Origin: Nissabacter sp. SGAir0207
Lineage (GTDB): Bacteria > Pseudomonadota > Gammaproteobacteria > Enterobacterales > Enterobacteriaceae
Direction: 5' to 3'
DNA length: 64,000 bases
Assembly: GCF_005491205.1 (NCBI RefSeq)
Contig: NZ_CP028037.1
Span: forward strand, 1-64,000
In this document: in pieces, positions 28,198 to 36,680 of the stretch
How the letters are laid out: every line of letters starts with the position of its first letter
How positions within the stretch are numbered: position 1 is the stretch's first letter
Made by a program: the position numbers and the translations under genes
The notes under the pieces: model-generated
What the model was told of the DNA's origin: nothing
The model's database searches: none
What the model saw: only the letters and a program-made list of their open reading frames with translations

Positions 28198-28789
28198 AAG
28201 CTACCTTAAAAATTATTTGAGGGATAACTTTTATGGCTAAATAAGGCCGTCGGCAGGCCGATCTTCAGAAGAGTGAAAAAGTACAGGCCGCTGCATTGGC
28301 ATTACAGGCACCAAAGAAAAGTTATGTATAAATTACCCCAGTCGGTGAAAAAACACTCTCTTTGTCCAGATGGGTGATTTTTAAGGCATAAGGGTCATGA
28401 CGGGTTAAGATAAAAATCAGCAAATTAGCTGAGCGAAGGTTTTTAATTTAAAACAAATTAACTTTATGTTTATTATTAATTGATGATTATAAATAATGTC
28501 CTCCAATTTAATAATTCATAATTATTAAATTAGTACGCTGTAGGCAAGCCTGCTACTCATTTGTTACCAACGTAATGTTTTCTCTGCCAGCCATAACGTC
28601 TATTTCTCCCCAATAACATTTGCTGACCACCGGCCAGCTTTTTTAGCTTCCTACGTGGCAACAAAGGGCGCGGCCTCACAAATTGGCTAAGCAGCAAGAC
28701 CGTTACGCAAATTGTCCCAACCATGATAGTTGCCCGTGGCCTGCCTTTGGATAATGGCTCCATTGTCAGCCTATTTGAGGGATCTACCC
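28198..28789. other. AT-rich intergenic region between autotransporter 3 and the FAD oxidoreductase
   Basis: About 590 bases that must contain the divergent promoters of autotransporter 3 and the dehydrogenase operon. 28400-28560 is extremely AT-rich. I see no convincing gene, and no clear CRP or Fur site. Short ORFs here lack ribosome sites. Confidence 0.5.
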
Positions 28790-30181
28790 ATGTACCGAGG
28801 TTTTTGGTATGCACAGGCGCTTGACCTGGAGGGCGCGCTGGCCCCGACGCTACAGGGCACTACCAGCGCGGACGTCTGCATCATTGGCGGCGGTTTTCTG
28901 GGACTGTGGTCAGCCATCCGCCTGAAAAAAGAGCAGCCCTCGCTCGACGTCGTGCTAATTGAAAAGGATCGCTGCGGCTCCGGTGCCAGTGGCCGTAACG
29001 GCGGGCTGGCTAACAACTGGTGGGCGAAATACCTGTCGCTGATGAGCATCTGCGGCGAGCAGGAGGCGCGCCGCATCTGTGAGGCGGCCGACTCAGCGGT
29101 GGATGAGATTGGCGAGTTCTGCCGCGCCCACAACGTGGATGCTCAGTACCGCAAGGATGGCTGGTTATGGACGGCCAGCAACCCGCGCCAGCACAACTCG
29201 TGGCGGGTGCTGACCGAGAAGCTGGACAACTACAACGCCAACCCCTTCCGCGAGGTGACGCCAGAGGAGGCGCGCGCCAAGTCAGGCTCGCCGCGTACCC
29301 TCTCCGGGATCTTCGATCCTAATGCCGCCACGGTGCAGCCAGCGATGCTGGCGCGCGGGCTACGGCGCGTCGCCATTGAGCTGGGGGTGCGCATCTATGA
29401 GAAAACGCCGCTCACCCGCCTTGACCGGCGTACCGCGCCGGTGGTTCACACCGCCCACGGCAGCGTGCGGGCGAAAAAGGTGGTGATCGCGATGAATGCC
29501 TGGGGCGCGCAGTTCCCGGAGCTGAAGCGGATGATCGTCGTGATGTCGAGCGACATGGTTGCCACCGCGCCAATGAAAACGCGCCTCGATGCCACCGGCT
29601 TCAATGATGGCGTCTGCGTGACTGACTCCCGCACCGTGCTGAACTACTGGCGCAACACGCCGGATGGCCGCATCGTCTTCGGCAAACCGCTTGGCCAGTT
29701 CGCCTTCGCCTCGCGGATCGGCAACCTCTATGACCGCCCCTGTCCGGCAGCGGAGGGGGTGACGGCGGAGCTGCGCTCCTTCTACCCGACGCTGGCGGAT
29801 GTGCCGGTAGTCAGCAGCTGGACTGGCCCGCTGGATCGCGCCATGAAAGGGCTGCCCAACTTCGGCTTCCTCGGCGGCAATCCCAACATCATCTACGGCA
29901 TCGGCTTCTCCGGTAACGGCGTCGCCACTACCGTCTTCGCCAGCCGCATCATCAAGTCACTGGTGCTGGAGGCGAACGACGAGTGGTCACGCTGCGGGCT
30001 GGTGGATCAGAAGGTCAAGCTGTTGCCGCCGGAGCCGTTCCGCTTTGTTGGTGCGCGCATGGTGCGCAACGCGCTGGTACGCAAAGAGACGCTGGAAGAC
30101 CACGACCGCGACGCGGGGGCCTTCACCACCTTCCTGACGGCGCTGGCCCCGGCCGGTTATGTACCGAATACCAAAAAATAG
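28790..30181 (+). CDS. FAD-dependent oxidoreductase (DAO family, PuuB/OrdL-like)
   Basis: A 463-residue flavoprotein. TTSADVCIIGGGFLGLWSAIRLKKEQPSLDVVLIEKD is the FAD-binding Rossmann start, GSGASGRNGGLANNWW is the substrate-side loop seen in PuuB/OrdL-like amine oxidases, and IYGIGFSGNGVATTVFASRI is the C-terminal FAD contact. Expected reaction: oxidation of an amine or amino acid to an aldehyde or imine. The start ATG 28790 has GAGGG upstream; an in-frame start 60 bases earlier lacks this. First gene of a four-gene operon with a 2-hydroxyacid dehydrogenase, an aldehyde dehydrogenase and a ProC-like reductase. Confidence 0.82.
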   Translation: MYRGFWYAQALDLEGALAPTLQGTTSADVCIIGGGFLGLWSAIRLKKEQPSLDVVLIEKDRCGSGASGRNGGLANNWWAKYLSLMSICGEQEARRICEAADSAVDEIGEFCRAHNVDAQYRKDGWLWTASNPRQHNSWRVLTEKLDNYNANPFREVTPEEARAKSGSPRTLSGIFDPNAATVQPAMLARGLRRVAIELGVRIYEKTPLTRLDRRTAPVVHTAHGSVRAKKVVIAMNAWGAQFPELKRMIVVMSSDMVATAPMKTRLDATGFNDGVCVTDSRTVLNYWRNTPDGRIVFGKPLGQFAFASRIGNLYDRPCPAAEGVTAELRSFYPTLADVPVVSSWTGPLDRAMKGLPNFGFLGGNPNIIYGIGFSGNGVATTVFASRIIKSLVLEANDEWSRCGLVDQKVKLLPPEPFRFVGARMVRNALVRKETLEDHDRDAGAFTTFLTALAPAGYVPNTKK

Positions 30182-30196
30182 GCTGCGAGGTTAAGC

Positions 30197-31165
30197 ATGT
30201 CACACCACATCGTCTTTCTGGATCACGAAGGGATTGCGCCCTCGGTCAGGGTGCCGCCCATCAGCTTCCCACACAGCTGGCAATCCTATGGTTACACCGC
30301 GCCGGAACAGGTGGTGGCGCGGTTGCAGGGGGCCACCATCGCGCTGACCTGCAGCGTGCCGCTGCGCGAGGAGCAGCTGCGCCAACTGCCAGATCTGCAA
30401 ATGATCTCGCTGGCGCTGACCGGCACCGACATCGTGGACACCGACTACTGCCAGCGGCGCGGCATCACCGTGACCAACGTGCCAGCGTATGCCTCCAACA
30501 CCGTCGCGGAGCATGTGATCGCCACCATCTATGAGCTGTTCCGCCGCCCGGCCTGCTACCACCAGCTGATGCGGCGCGTGCATCGGCAAGAGACCGCCGC
30601 CAAGAACATCTACTTCGACTACCGGGTGCGCGACGTGGCGGGCAAGACACTGGGAATTATCGGCAGCGGGCCGATTGCCCAACGGCTGGGTGAACTGGCG
30701 AGCAAGATGGGCATGGAGGTGGTGTATGACGACCGTAACGGCGCGCGCTGCGGGTTCGGCTTTGTCTCGCGCACTGCCTTGCTGGAGATGAGCGACGTGG
30801 TGTCGGTCAATGTCCCGCTGACCCCGGAAACCGACAACATGATTGGCCGCGCCGAGTTGGCGCGGATGAAGCGCGATGCGGTGATCATCAATACCGCCCG
30901 TGGCGGCATCATCAATGAGGCAGCGCTGATTGAGGCGCTCCAGCAGGGGAAGATTGGCGGCGCGGCCATCGATGTGGTGGTGAACGAGCCACTGGCCGCC
31001 GACGACCCGCTGTTTGCGCTGGTCGATCTGCCCAACTTCATCCTGACGCCGCACATGGCGTGGAGCAGTGAGGATGCGATGCAGACCCTGATCAGCGGCT
31101 CCGTGGACAACATCCATCGCTTTGTCGAGGGCGAACGGCTGAAAGCCTCGCCGCTCGCCTCCTGA
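30197..31165 (+). CDS. D-isomer-specific 2-hydroxyacid dehydrogenase family protein
   Basis: A 322-residue NAD(P)-dependent dehydrogenase of the SerA/LdhA/GhrB group. It shows the NAD-binding TLGIIGSGPIAQRLGELASKMGMEVVYDDR, the catalytic Arg in NTARGGIINEAAL, Glu in VVNEPLAADDP, and His in ILTPHMAWSS. It would interconvert a 2-oxo acid and a D-2-hydroxyacid. It lies 15 bases after the FAD oxidoreductase with a GAGG ribosome site, so it probably handles the keto acid product of that pathway (inference). Confidence 0.85.
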   Translation: MSHHIVFLDHEGIAPSVRVPPISFPHSWQSYGYTAPEQVVARLQGATIALTCSVPLREEQLRQLPDLQMISLALTGTDIVDTDYCQRRGITVTNVPAYASNTVAEHVIATIYELFRRPACYHQLMRRVHRQETAAKNIYFDYRVRDVAGKTLGIIGSGPIAQRLGELASKMGMEVVYDDRNGARCGFGFVSRTALLEMSDVVSVNVPLTPETDNMIGRAELARMKRDAVIINTARGGIINEAALIEALQQGKIGGAAIDVVVNEPLAADDPLFALVDLPNFILTPHMAWSSEDAMQTLISGSVDNIHRFVEGERLKASPLAS

Positions 31166-31194
31166 CCCTTCGCCACACCATAAGGAAACACGCC

Positions 31195-32637
31195 ATGCAA
31201 CTCAGAGATACCACGCTCTTCCGCCAGCACGCCTTGATTGATGGGGAGTGGCAAGGAGCCGACAGCGGCAAAAGCAGCCCAGTGACCAACCCGGCCACCG
31301 GCGAGATGATAGGCACCATCCCCACGATGGGGCAGGCCGAAACGCGCCGCGCTATTCAAGCCGCCCACACCGCGTTGCCCGCCTGGCGTGCGCTGACCGC
31401 CAAGACGCGCTCCAGCCTGATCCGCCGCTGGTATGAGCTGGTGCTGGAGAATCAGGAGGATCTGGCGCACCTGATGACCACGGAGCAGGGCAAGCCGCTT
31501 GCCGAGGCGCGCGGCGAGATCACGCTGGCCGCCAGCTATCTGGAGTGGTTTGCCGAGGAGGGCAAGCGAATCTATGGCGACACCATCCCCGGCCACCAGC
31601 CTGACAAGCGTTTGCTGGTGATCAAGCAGCCGATTGGTGTCACGGCGGCGATCACGCCGTGGAACTTCCCGGCGGCGATGATCACCCGCAAGGCTGGCCC
31701 GGCGCTGGCGGCGGGCTGCACTATGGTGCTGAAACCGGCTTCGCAGACCCCCTATTCAGCGCTGGCGCTGGCCGAACTGGCGCTGCGCGCTGGCATCCCG
31801 GCGGGTGTGTTCAGCGTGGTGACCGGCAGCGCCCGCGAGATTGGCCGCGAGCTGACCAGCAACCCCATCGTCAGCAAACTGACCTTCACTGGCTCCACGG
31901 AGATTGGCCGCAAGCTGATCGCCGACTGCGCCCACGACGTGAAAAAGGTGTCGATGGAGCTGGGCGGCAACGCGCCCTTTATCGTGTTTGAGGATGCCGA
32001 TCTGGATAAGGCGGTCGAGGGCGCGCTGATCTCCAAATTCCGCAACAATGGCCAGACCTGCGTCTGCGCCAACCGCATCTATGTGCATGAGCAGGTTTAC
32101 GGCACCTTTGCCGACAAGCTGAAGGCGGCGGTGTCAGGGCTGACGCTGGGCAACGGGCTGGAGCAACATGTCACCACCGGCCCGCTGATTGATGAACACG
32201 CCCTCGCCAAGGTGCAGGAGCACATTGATGACGCGCTCAGCAAAGGCGCGCAACTGATTGCTGGCGGCAAGCGGCTGGCGGGCAACTTCTTCGAGCCAAC
32301 CATCCTGATCAACGTGCCGCCCCATGCGCAGGTGGTGCGGGATGAGACCTTTGGCCCGCTGGCACCGCTGATCCGCTTCACTGATGAGAGCGAGGTGGTG
32401 GCGCAGGCGAATGACACCGAGTTTGGCCTTGCGTCCTACTTCTACACGCAGGATGTGTCGCGCATCTTCCGCGTCGGCGAGGCGCTGGAGTATGGCATGG
32501 TCGGCGTTAACACTGGCCTGATCACCACCGAGGTCGCGCCCTTCGGCGGGGTAAAAGCCTCGGGCCTCGGGCGTGAAGGCTCCAAATATGGCATTGAGGA
32601 CTATCTGGAGATCAAATACCTCTGCCTGAGCATCTGA
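31195..32637 (+). CDS. NAD(P)-dependent succinate-semialdehyde-type dehydrogenase
   Basis: A 480-residue aldehyde dehydrogenase closest to GabD/PuuC/SSADH enzymes. PIGVTAAITPWNFPAAMITRKAGPALAAGCT is the cofactor/substrate region, SMELGGNAPFIVFEDAD holds the general-base Glu, and NNGQTCVCANRIYVHE holds the catalytic Cys near residue 288. GVKASGLGREGSKYGIEDYLEIKYLCLSI is the usual SSADH C-terminus. It oxidises succinic semialdehyde or a related omega-oxo acid. It could also consume the succinic semialdehyde made by HpaI elsewhere in the window, although no direct link is shown. AAGGA precedes the ATG. Confidence 0.87.
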   Translation: MQLRDTTLFRQHALIDGEWQGADSGKSSPVTNPATGEMIGTIPTMGQAETRRAIQAAHTALPAWRALTAKTRSSLIRRWYELVLENQEDLAHLMTTEQGKPLAEARGEITLAASYLEWFAEEGKRIYGDTIPGHQPDKRLLVIKQPIGVTAAITPWNFPAAMITRKAGPALAAGCTMVLKPASQTPYSALALAELALRAGIPAGVFSVVTGSAREIGRELTSNPIVSKLTFTGSTEIGRKLIADCAHDVKKVSMELGGNAPFIVFEDADLDKAVEGALISKFRNNGQTCVCANRIYVHEQVYGTFADKLKAAVSGLTLGNGLEQHVTTGPLIDEHALAKVQEHIDDALSKGAQLIAGGKRLAGNFFEPTILINVPPHAQVVRDETFGPLAPLIRFTDESEVVAQANDTEFGLASYFYTQDVSRIFRVGEALEYGMVGVNTGLITTEVAPFGGVKASGLGREGSKYGIEDYLEIKYLCLSI

Positions 32638-32747
32638 ATATAATCTCAGCCCCCGGCGTTTTTACTTCCCAATATCGCTATGTTAGTTTGGCGAATAGGC
32701 TGGCCGGGGCAATGGTGCGCCCGTCAAAAAATTCCAGAGGGGGAAGG

Positions 32748-33518
32748 GTGAGCATAGGATTTATTGGCGTGGGTGACCTCGCCAGCAAAGTGATTAAGGG
32801 CCTGCTGCGGGAAGATAGCGATGTGACGATCTATTTATCGCCACGCGGTGAAACCGCTTCGCGGGCATTGGCTGAACATCCGCAGTGCATCCGGTTGGAA
32901 TCCAATCAACAGGTCATTGACCGGGCGGATATGATTGTTCTGGCGGTCAGGCCAGAGCAGTTGCGCGATATTATGCGGGACACCACCTTTCCCAAAGGGA
33001 AAAAGATTGTCTCGCTGATCGCGGGCATTGAACTGGGCACGTTGAAATTACTGCTCGATAGCGAGGCGGTATATCGGCTGATGCTGACCAGCGCCGCCGA
33101 AATTAACCAATCCATGATCGCCATTTTCCCGCCTGACCCGGCGATTGAGGCACGCTTCGCCGCGCTGGGAAATACGCTGGTTTTTGACAGTGAGAATGAT
33201 TTTGAGCTGTCCACCGTCGGCGTCTGCATGAATGGCTGGCTCTACTTCCTGCTCCACGCCATGCACAGCTGGTTTACCGAGCGCGGTATGGGGGAGGCGC
33301 AGGCGAAAAAGCTATTGATTCACTGTCTGAAGGATATCAGCGCCTATGCCGAGCAGCACAGCCTGCCGTTCAACCAGATTGGCGAGTCCATCGCCACGCC
33401 GGGCACGCACACCGACGCGGGGCTGCAAATGCTCAATCGCCACCACTCCCACGCCGCCTGGAGTGCGGCCTGTGAGGTGGTCTACAACCGGCTCACCAAC
33501 CATACCGCGCAGCAGTAA
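32748..33518 (+). CDS. Pyrroline-5-carboxylate reductase (ProC)-like protein
   Basis: A 256-residue NAD(P)-binding protein of the ProC superfamily. Residues 2-15 SIGFIGVGDLASKV form the nucleotide-binding loop, MIVLAVRPEQLRDIM and KIVSLIAGIELGTLKLLL match ProC, and RLMLTSAAEINQSM takes the place of the usual RxMPNTP motif. The canonical substrate loop is therefore altered and proline synthesis is unlikely. The start chosen is GTG 32748, directly after a GGGGGAAGG ribosome site. Last gene of the redox operon; substrate unknown. Confidence 0.72.
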   Translation: MSIGFIGVGDLASKVIKGLLREDSDVTIYLSPRGETASRALAEHPQCIRLESNQQVIDRADMIVLAVRPEQLRDIMRDTTFPKGKKIVSLIAGIELGTLKLLLDSEAVYRLMLTSAAEINQSMIAIFPPDPAIEARFAALGNTLVFDSENDFELSTVGVCMNGWLYFLLHAMHSWFTERGMGEAQAKKLLIHCLKDISAYAEQHSLPFNQIGESIATPGTHTDAGLQMLNRHHSHAAWSAACEVVYNRLTNHTAQQ

Positions 33519-33525
33519 CGCGCCC

Positions 33526-34581
33526 TCAATGGCGGCTGACCAGCCGCTCAATTTCGCGCCGTCTTTTGCGGTAGTCATTCGGCGTTTCGCCATACTGTTT
33601 CCTGAACCACAGGATAAAGTGCGAGGCGTCAGAAAAGCCGCAATTGATGGCGACCGTCGTGACGCGCTGGCTGGTATTGACCAGCAAATTGCGGGCGTGC
33701 TGCATCCGCAGTTGTCGCCAGTAGCTGGCGGGCGTCGCGTTGGTGTTCGCCAAAAAAACGCGGTTGAGCTGGCGGGGGTGGGTGCCGATGTGCTCCGCGA
33801 CATCTTTCAGCGTGAAGTGCATACCCAAATTCTCTTTCATAAAGTTGACCGCCTGCTGCACGGTGCTGTTTTTATAGATGTGCTCCTCCATGCTATCGGC
33901 GTGCAGCCGGTCATCCTCTTTTTTGCCAGCGGTGCGCTCCTCCACCAACAGGTACTCCAGCCCCTTATGCGCGCGGATCTCACCGCAATGCTTCCTGATT
34001 AAATTGGCGGCCAGATCGATCGCCGTGCCGCCGGGACAGGTGATGATGCCGTGGTCATCAATGTAGCTCTTGTCGATCACCGCCTGTGACTCGGGAAAGC
34101 GCTCGCGGAACTCGTCGGCAATGGTGAAGTGCACCGCGCAGCGGCGTTTGCGTAGCAGCCCCGCCTTGCCCAGCACGAACGAGGCGCTGCACATGGCGAT
34201 AATCGGCACGCCGCGCGCATGGTAGCTGCGCAATACGTTGAGCAACCGCTCCGGCGGGTCGCGCGTCTCCTCCAGCAGACCGCCAGCCAGCACAATGTAG
34301 TCATAGCTTTCATCATCATTCAGGGCGCGGGTCGGCGCGATGCGCATCTCACAGCTGGCGGTGGCCGGCTCGCCGTCGAGCGTCATCCAGTCCCACTGGC
34401 AGTAGATTTGGCGGCTGGAGAAGGAGACATCCGCCGCGAAGCGCAGGGAGTCCACAAACCCCGCCACCGGGATCAGGGTAAAGTGGTTCATCAAAATAAA
34501 GCCCACTTTCAGTTCTGGTTTGCCAGGCAGAAGGGGCGCGCCGGGGGAGACGGTTTCAACAGCATGGTGAGAATTTAGCAT
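33526..34581 (-). CDS. GlxA-type AraC regulator with DJ-1/PfpI domain
   Basis: A 351-residue regulator. The N-terminal two thirds are a DJ-1/PfpI-like class I glutamine amidotransferase fold (KVGFILMNHFTLIPVAGFVDSLR, IVLAGGLLEE, IIAMCSASFVLGKAGLL). The C-terminal ~100 residues are an AraC double helix-turn-helix (LKDVAEHIGTHPRQLNRVF and VTTVAINCGFSDASHFILWFRKQYGETPNDYRKRRR). Relatives such as GbdR and CdhR control amino acid and betaine catabolism. It is convergent with the four-gene redox operon and probably controls it (inference). AAGGA precedes the ATG, and a perfect CRP site lies 110 bases upstream. Confidence 0.87.
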   Translation of the reverse strand: MLNSHHAVETVSPGAPLLPGKPELKVGFILMNHFTLIPVAGFVDSLRFAADVSFSSRQIYCQWDWMTLDGEPATASCEMRIAPTRALNDDESYDYIVLAGGLLEETRDPPERLLNVLRSYHARGVPIIAMCSASFVLGKAGLLRKRRCAVHFTIADEFRERFPESQAVIDKSYIDDHGIITCPGGTAIDLAANLIRKHCGEIRAHKGLEYLLVEERTAGKKEDDRLHADSMEEHIYKNSTVQQAVNFMKENLGMHFTLKDVAEHIGTHPRQLNRVFLANTNATPASYWRQLRMQHARNLLVNTSQRVTTVAINCGFSDASHFILWFRKQYGETPNDYRKRRREIERLVSRH

Positions 34582-35031
34582 TTCACATCCTTACTACATC
34601 CCATTTACATACAGTTGTATCCCACGGCGGGCTGTCCCAGCTATTACATAATGTGCAAGAAGTATAACAAAACGGACAAGGTGTCAGATGTGTGACAAAG
34701 ATCACAAGGCGCTGCTCAGGTTGTCCTAAATATTATGGCAATTTTTATTTGGCCGGGATGGAGTGGCTTCTATTCGTGGAAATGTCCGCCATTTTATAGA
34801 TGAATATGCCTCGAGTTGGATGCAATAAAAGGGTGCCCCGAGGGAGTGCAATAGGGTGGCGGTAAAATAAGACGTGTAATTTTGATATTTTCTCTCTGGT
34901 CAATACGTCGGGTAATATCGCTCACGCCAAAATAATGGAATGGGATCTAAAATTCCGCATGGAATTTACGCCTTATTATTCCTTTATATTCGCGTTTTTC
35001 CTCCCCGAGTTTCCGCGCCAGACCCTCTTAC
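34582..35031. other. Intergenic region before the IS element
   Basis: A 450-base AT-rich stretch upstream of the GlxA-type regulator. It holds the CRP site at 34691-34706 and a short palindrome ATACAGTTGTAT at 34609-34620 close to the start codon. Its last four bases (TTAC, 35028-35031) are the IS608-type target. Before IS insertion this region was the spacer between the sugar porter stop and the regulator. No other gene is convincing. Confidence 0.55.
34691..34706. promoter_or_regulatory. CRP-binding site upstream of GlxA-type regulator
   Basis: TGTGACAAAGATCACA matches the consensus TGTGA-N6-TCACA at all ten conserved positions. It lies 110 bases upstream of the regulator's start codon, a position compatible with class I or II activation depending on the start site. 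Confidence 0.75.
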
Positions 35032-35097
35032 CAGGCTTTTCGCGGAAAGCCCTTTCCTTTGAGGTAGGGGATGCAGAGCGAAGCGCCCGCAAGGGCG

Positions 35098-35508
35098 CTA
35101 ATGAGGGCGGTTCTGATCCTCAATGTACTTTTTAATCACTTCAAGGGGCGCACCGCCCACGCTACCAGCGAAATAAGACGGCGACCAAAGCGCGTCTGAA
35201 TTCCACGCGGGTTTATGCAAATCAGGGTGATGCAATTTCATCTTGCGACTACTAACCCCTTTCAGGCTGTTAACCAGCTTGCTGATCGCCACCTTCGGCG
35301 GGAAGTTTAGCAGCATGTGAACGTGATCCGATTCCCCGTTAAATTCCACAACCTCGCATTCGAATTGCTCGCATACGTTGCGGAGAATCATTTCCAGCGT
35401 TTCCAGATGGGCAGCATTAAACACCTTGCCCCGATACTTAGTGATAAAGATTAAATGGCAATGCAGCACAAAGACACAATGCCGCCCCGTTCGATAAGTT
35501 AACTCCAT
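35098..35508 (-). CDS. tnpA: IS200/IS605 TnpA single-strand transposase
   Basis: A 136-residue Y1 HUH transposase that cuts and joins single-stranded DNA at subterminal hairpins. The HUH motif is His62-Val-His64 (SDHVHML) and the nucleophile is Tyr128 in EVIKKYIEDQ, almost the same numbering as IS608 TnpA. The start MELTYRTGRH is used because family members begin here; an in-frame ATG at 35562 would overlap tnpB and add 18 unlike residues. The gene is complete and divergent from tnpB. Confidence 0.92.
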   Translation of the reverse strand: MELTYRTGRHCVFVLHCHLIFITKYRGKVFNAAHLETLEMILRNVCEQFECEVVEFNGESDHVHMLLNFPPKVAISKLVNSLKGVSSRKMKLHHPDLHKPAWNSDALWSPSYFAGSVGGAPLEVIKKYIEDQNRPH

Positions 35509-35554
35509 AGACCAACTTTGAAAATGTGCTTTAAGGCGTGTAGTGTAGCGCACT

Positions 35555-36646
35555 ATGAGCATTCAGACCAAAACATTATCAGTCAGAGTTAAAGACAAAC
35601 ACGCCGCCGTTTTGCGGCAGATGGCTTTTGAAGTCAATCAGGTCTTTAATCTGGCAAACGAGATAACCAGCGCGGCATATAGCAACGCTGGCGCTTTTGG
35701 TGCGCAGGTTCCAAAGTGGCTAACCGCGTATGATGTTCAAAAGCAGACTGCCGGACTCCGCAAGGAAAAAGGCTATCTGATCGATAGCGCCAGCATTCAG
35801 GAAGTGATCGCCGTACACGGCAAAGCCCGCAAGCAGTTTAAGCGGTCAAAACTTCGCTGGCGTATCAGTGGCGGCGCACGCCGTTCGCTGGGCTGGATTC
35901 CGTTTAAAGTCGGTTTTGCGAAGTGGCAAAACGGGCAAGTTAAGTTTGCTGGCAAGCTGTTTAAGGTATGGGATAGCTACGGCTTGAGCGCCTATAAATT
36001 CCGTGCTGGCAGCTTTTCAGAAGATAGCCGGGGGCGTTGGTATTTCAACGTAGCCGTAGACTATGAGGAACAACCCACCGAAGGCGTTAGCGCCGTTGGT
36101 ATCGACTTAGGGTTAAAGGATATTGCCACCACGTCAGACGGTGAAAAGCTGGCGGCTGGGCGGTTCTATCGTGATCTTGAGCCAGCATTAGGCAAGGCAC
36201 AACGGGCGAACAAAAAGCGCCGCGTTAAGGCTATCTACGCCAAAATTAAAAACCGCCGCAAAGACGCTTTGCACAAATTTAGCACGGCTATTGTGAAAGC
36301 GAATGCGGCAATTTTCGTAGGCGACGTGAGCGCCAGCAAGCTAATCAAAACAAAGATGGCTAAAAGCGTTTTAGACGCTGGCTGGTCAATGCTCAAAACA
36401 CAACTGGAATATAAAGCGATTGCGCGATCAGCGGTGTTTCAAGTAGTCAACGAAAGCTATTCCACCCAGGCTTGTTCGTGTTGTGGGGCGCTACCCCTAA
36501 ACAGTCCGAAAGGTAGAGCAGGCTTGCGAATAAGAGTATGGACTTGTAGCGAGTGCGGAACGCTACATGATCGCGATGTGAACGCGTCAAAGAATATACT
36601 CGCGGCAGGGCATTGCCGTCTAGCTGTAGGAATCCCCGTCCTTTAG
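35555..36646 (+). CDS. tnpB: IS605-type TnpB RNA-guided nuclease, non-canonical RuvC-II
   Basis: A 363-residue OrfB/TnpB, the RNA-guided endonuclease that promotes IS retention by cutting the empty donor site. RuvC-I Asp184 is in VGIDLGLKDIA. The zinc finger is Cys307/Cys310 and Cys331/Cys334. RuvC-III Asp341 is in HDRDVNASKNI. The usual RuvC-II Glu (xVxEDL) is absent: the strand reads AAIFVGDVSAS, with Gly256 at the expected position. A Glu at 300 (VVNESYSTQACSCCG) could supply an alternative ligand, an arrangement I recall for some TnpB groups. The stop TAG lies inside the right-end hairpin. Confidence 0.9.
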   Translation: MSIQTKTLSVRVKDKHAAVLRQMAFEVNQVFNLANEITSAAYSNAGAFGAQVPKWLTAYDVQKQTAGLRKEKGYLIDSASIQEVIAVHGKARKQFKRSKLRWRISGGARRSLGWIPFKVGFAKWQNGQVKFAGKLFKVWDSYGLSAYKFRAGSFSEDSRGRWYFNVAVDYEEQPTEGVSAVGIDLGLKDIATTSDGEKLAAGRFYRDLEPALGKAQRANKKRRVKAIYAKIKNRRKDALHKFSTAIVKANAAIFVGDVSASKLIKTKMAKSVLDAGWSMLKTQLEYKAIARSAVFQVVNESYSTQACSCCGALPLNSPKGRAGLRIRVWTCSECGTLHDRDVNASKNILAAGHCRLAVGIPVL

Positions 36647-36680
36647 GGCGGGGAAGATGTCAATGCCGGAACTTCCGCTC
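36500..36680 (+). ncRNA. Predicted omega RNA (reRNA) of TnpB
   Basis: In this family the guide RNA is the 3' part of the tnpB transcript plus the right end, with the spacer being the first ~16-20 bases outside the element. Here the scaffold ends with hairpin 36634-36653 and TCAA 36663. The guide would start at 36664 (TGCCGGAACTTCC...), antisense to the end of the sugar porter gene. The 5' limit is a guess. Confidence 0.45.

Larger units (their letters stand above)
35032..36663. mobile_element. IS608-like element (IS200/IS605 family), complete
   Basis: The element has divergent tnpA and tnpB and no terminal inverted repeats. Its ends follow IS608 logic. The left target TTAC is at 35028-35031, with guide AAAG at 35046-35049 at the foot of an imperfect hairpin (35050-35069, bulged T). 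The right end has guide GAAT at 36630-36633 and hairpin CCCCGTCC/GGGCGGGG (36634-36653), ending in cleavage sequence TCAA at 36660-36663. Joining TTAC to the right flank restores a sugar porter end with a TAA stop, which supports these exact boundaries. Both genes are intact, so the copy looks potentially active. Confidence 0.88.

Noticed and set aside
35032..35045. Hairpin GGCTTT/AAAGCC at the left edge of the IS as the functional transposase-binding hairpin
   Set aside because: The following hairpin preceded by guide AAAG, with a bulged T, fits the IS608 model better; the first stem overlaps that guide.
34935..35135. A 66-codon open frame spanning the IS left junction
   Set aside because: It crosses the IS boundary, has no ribosome site and no recognisable product.
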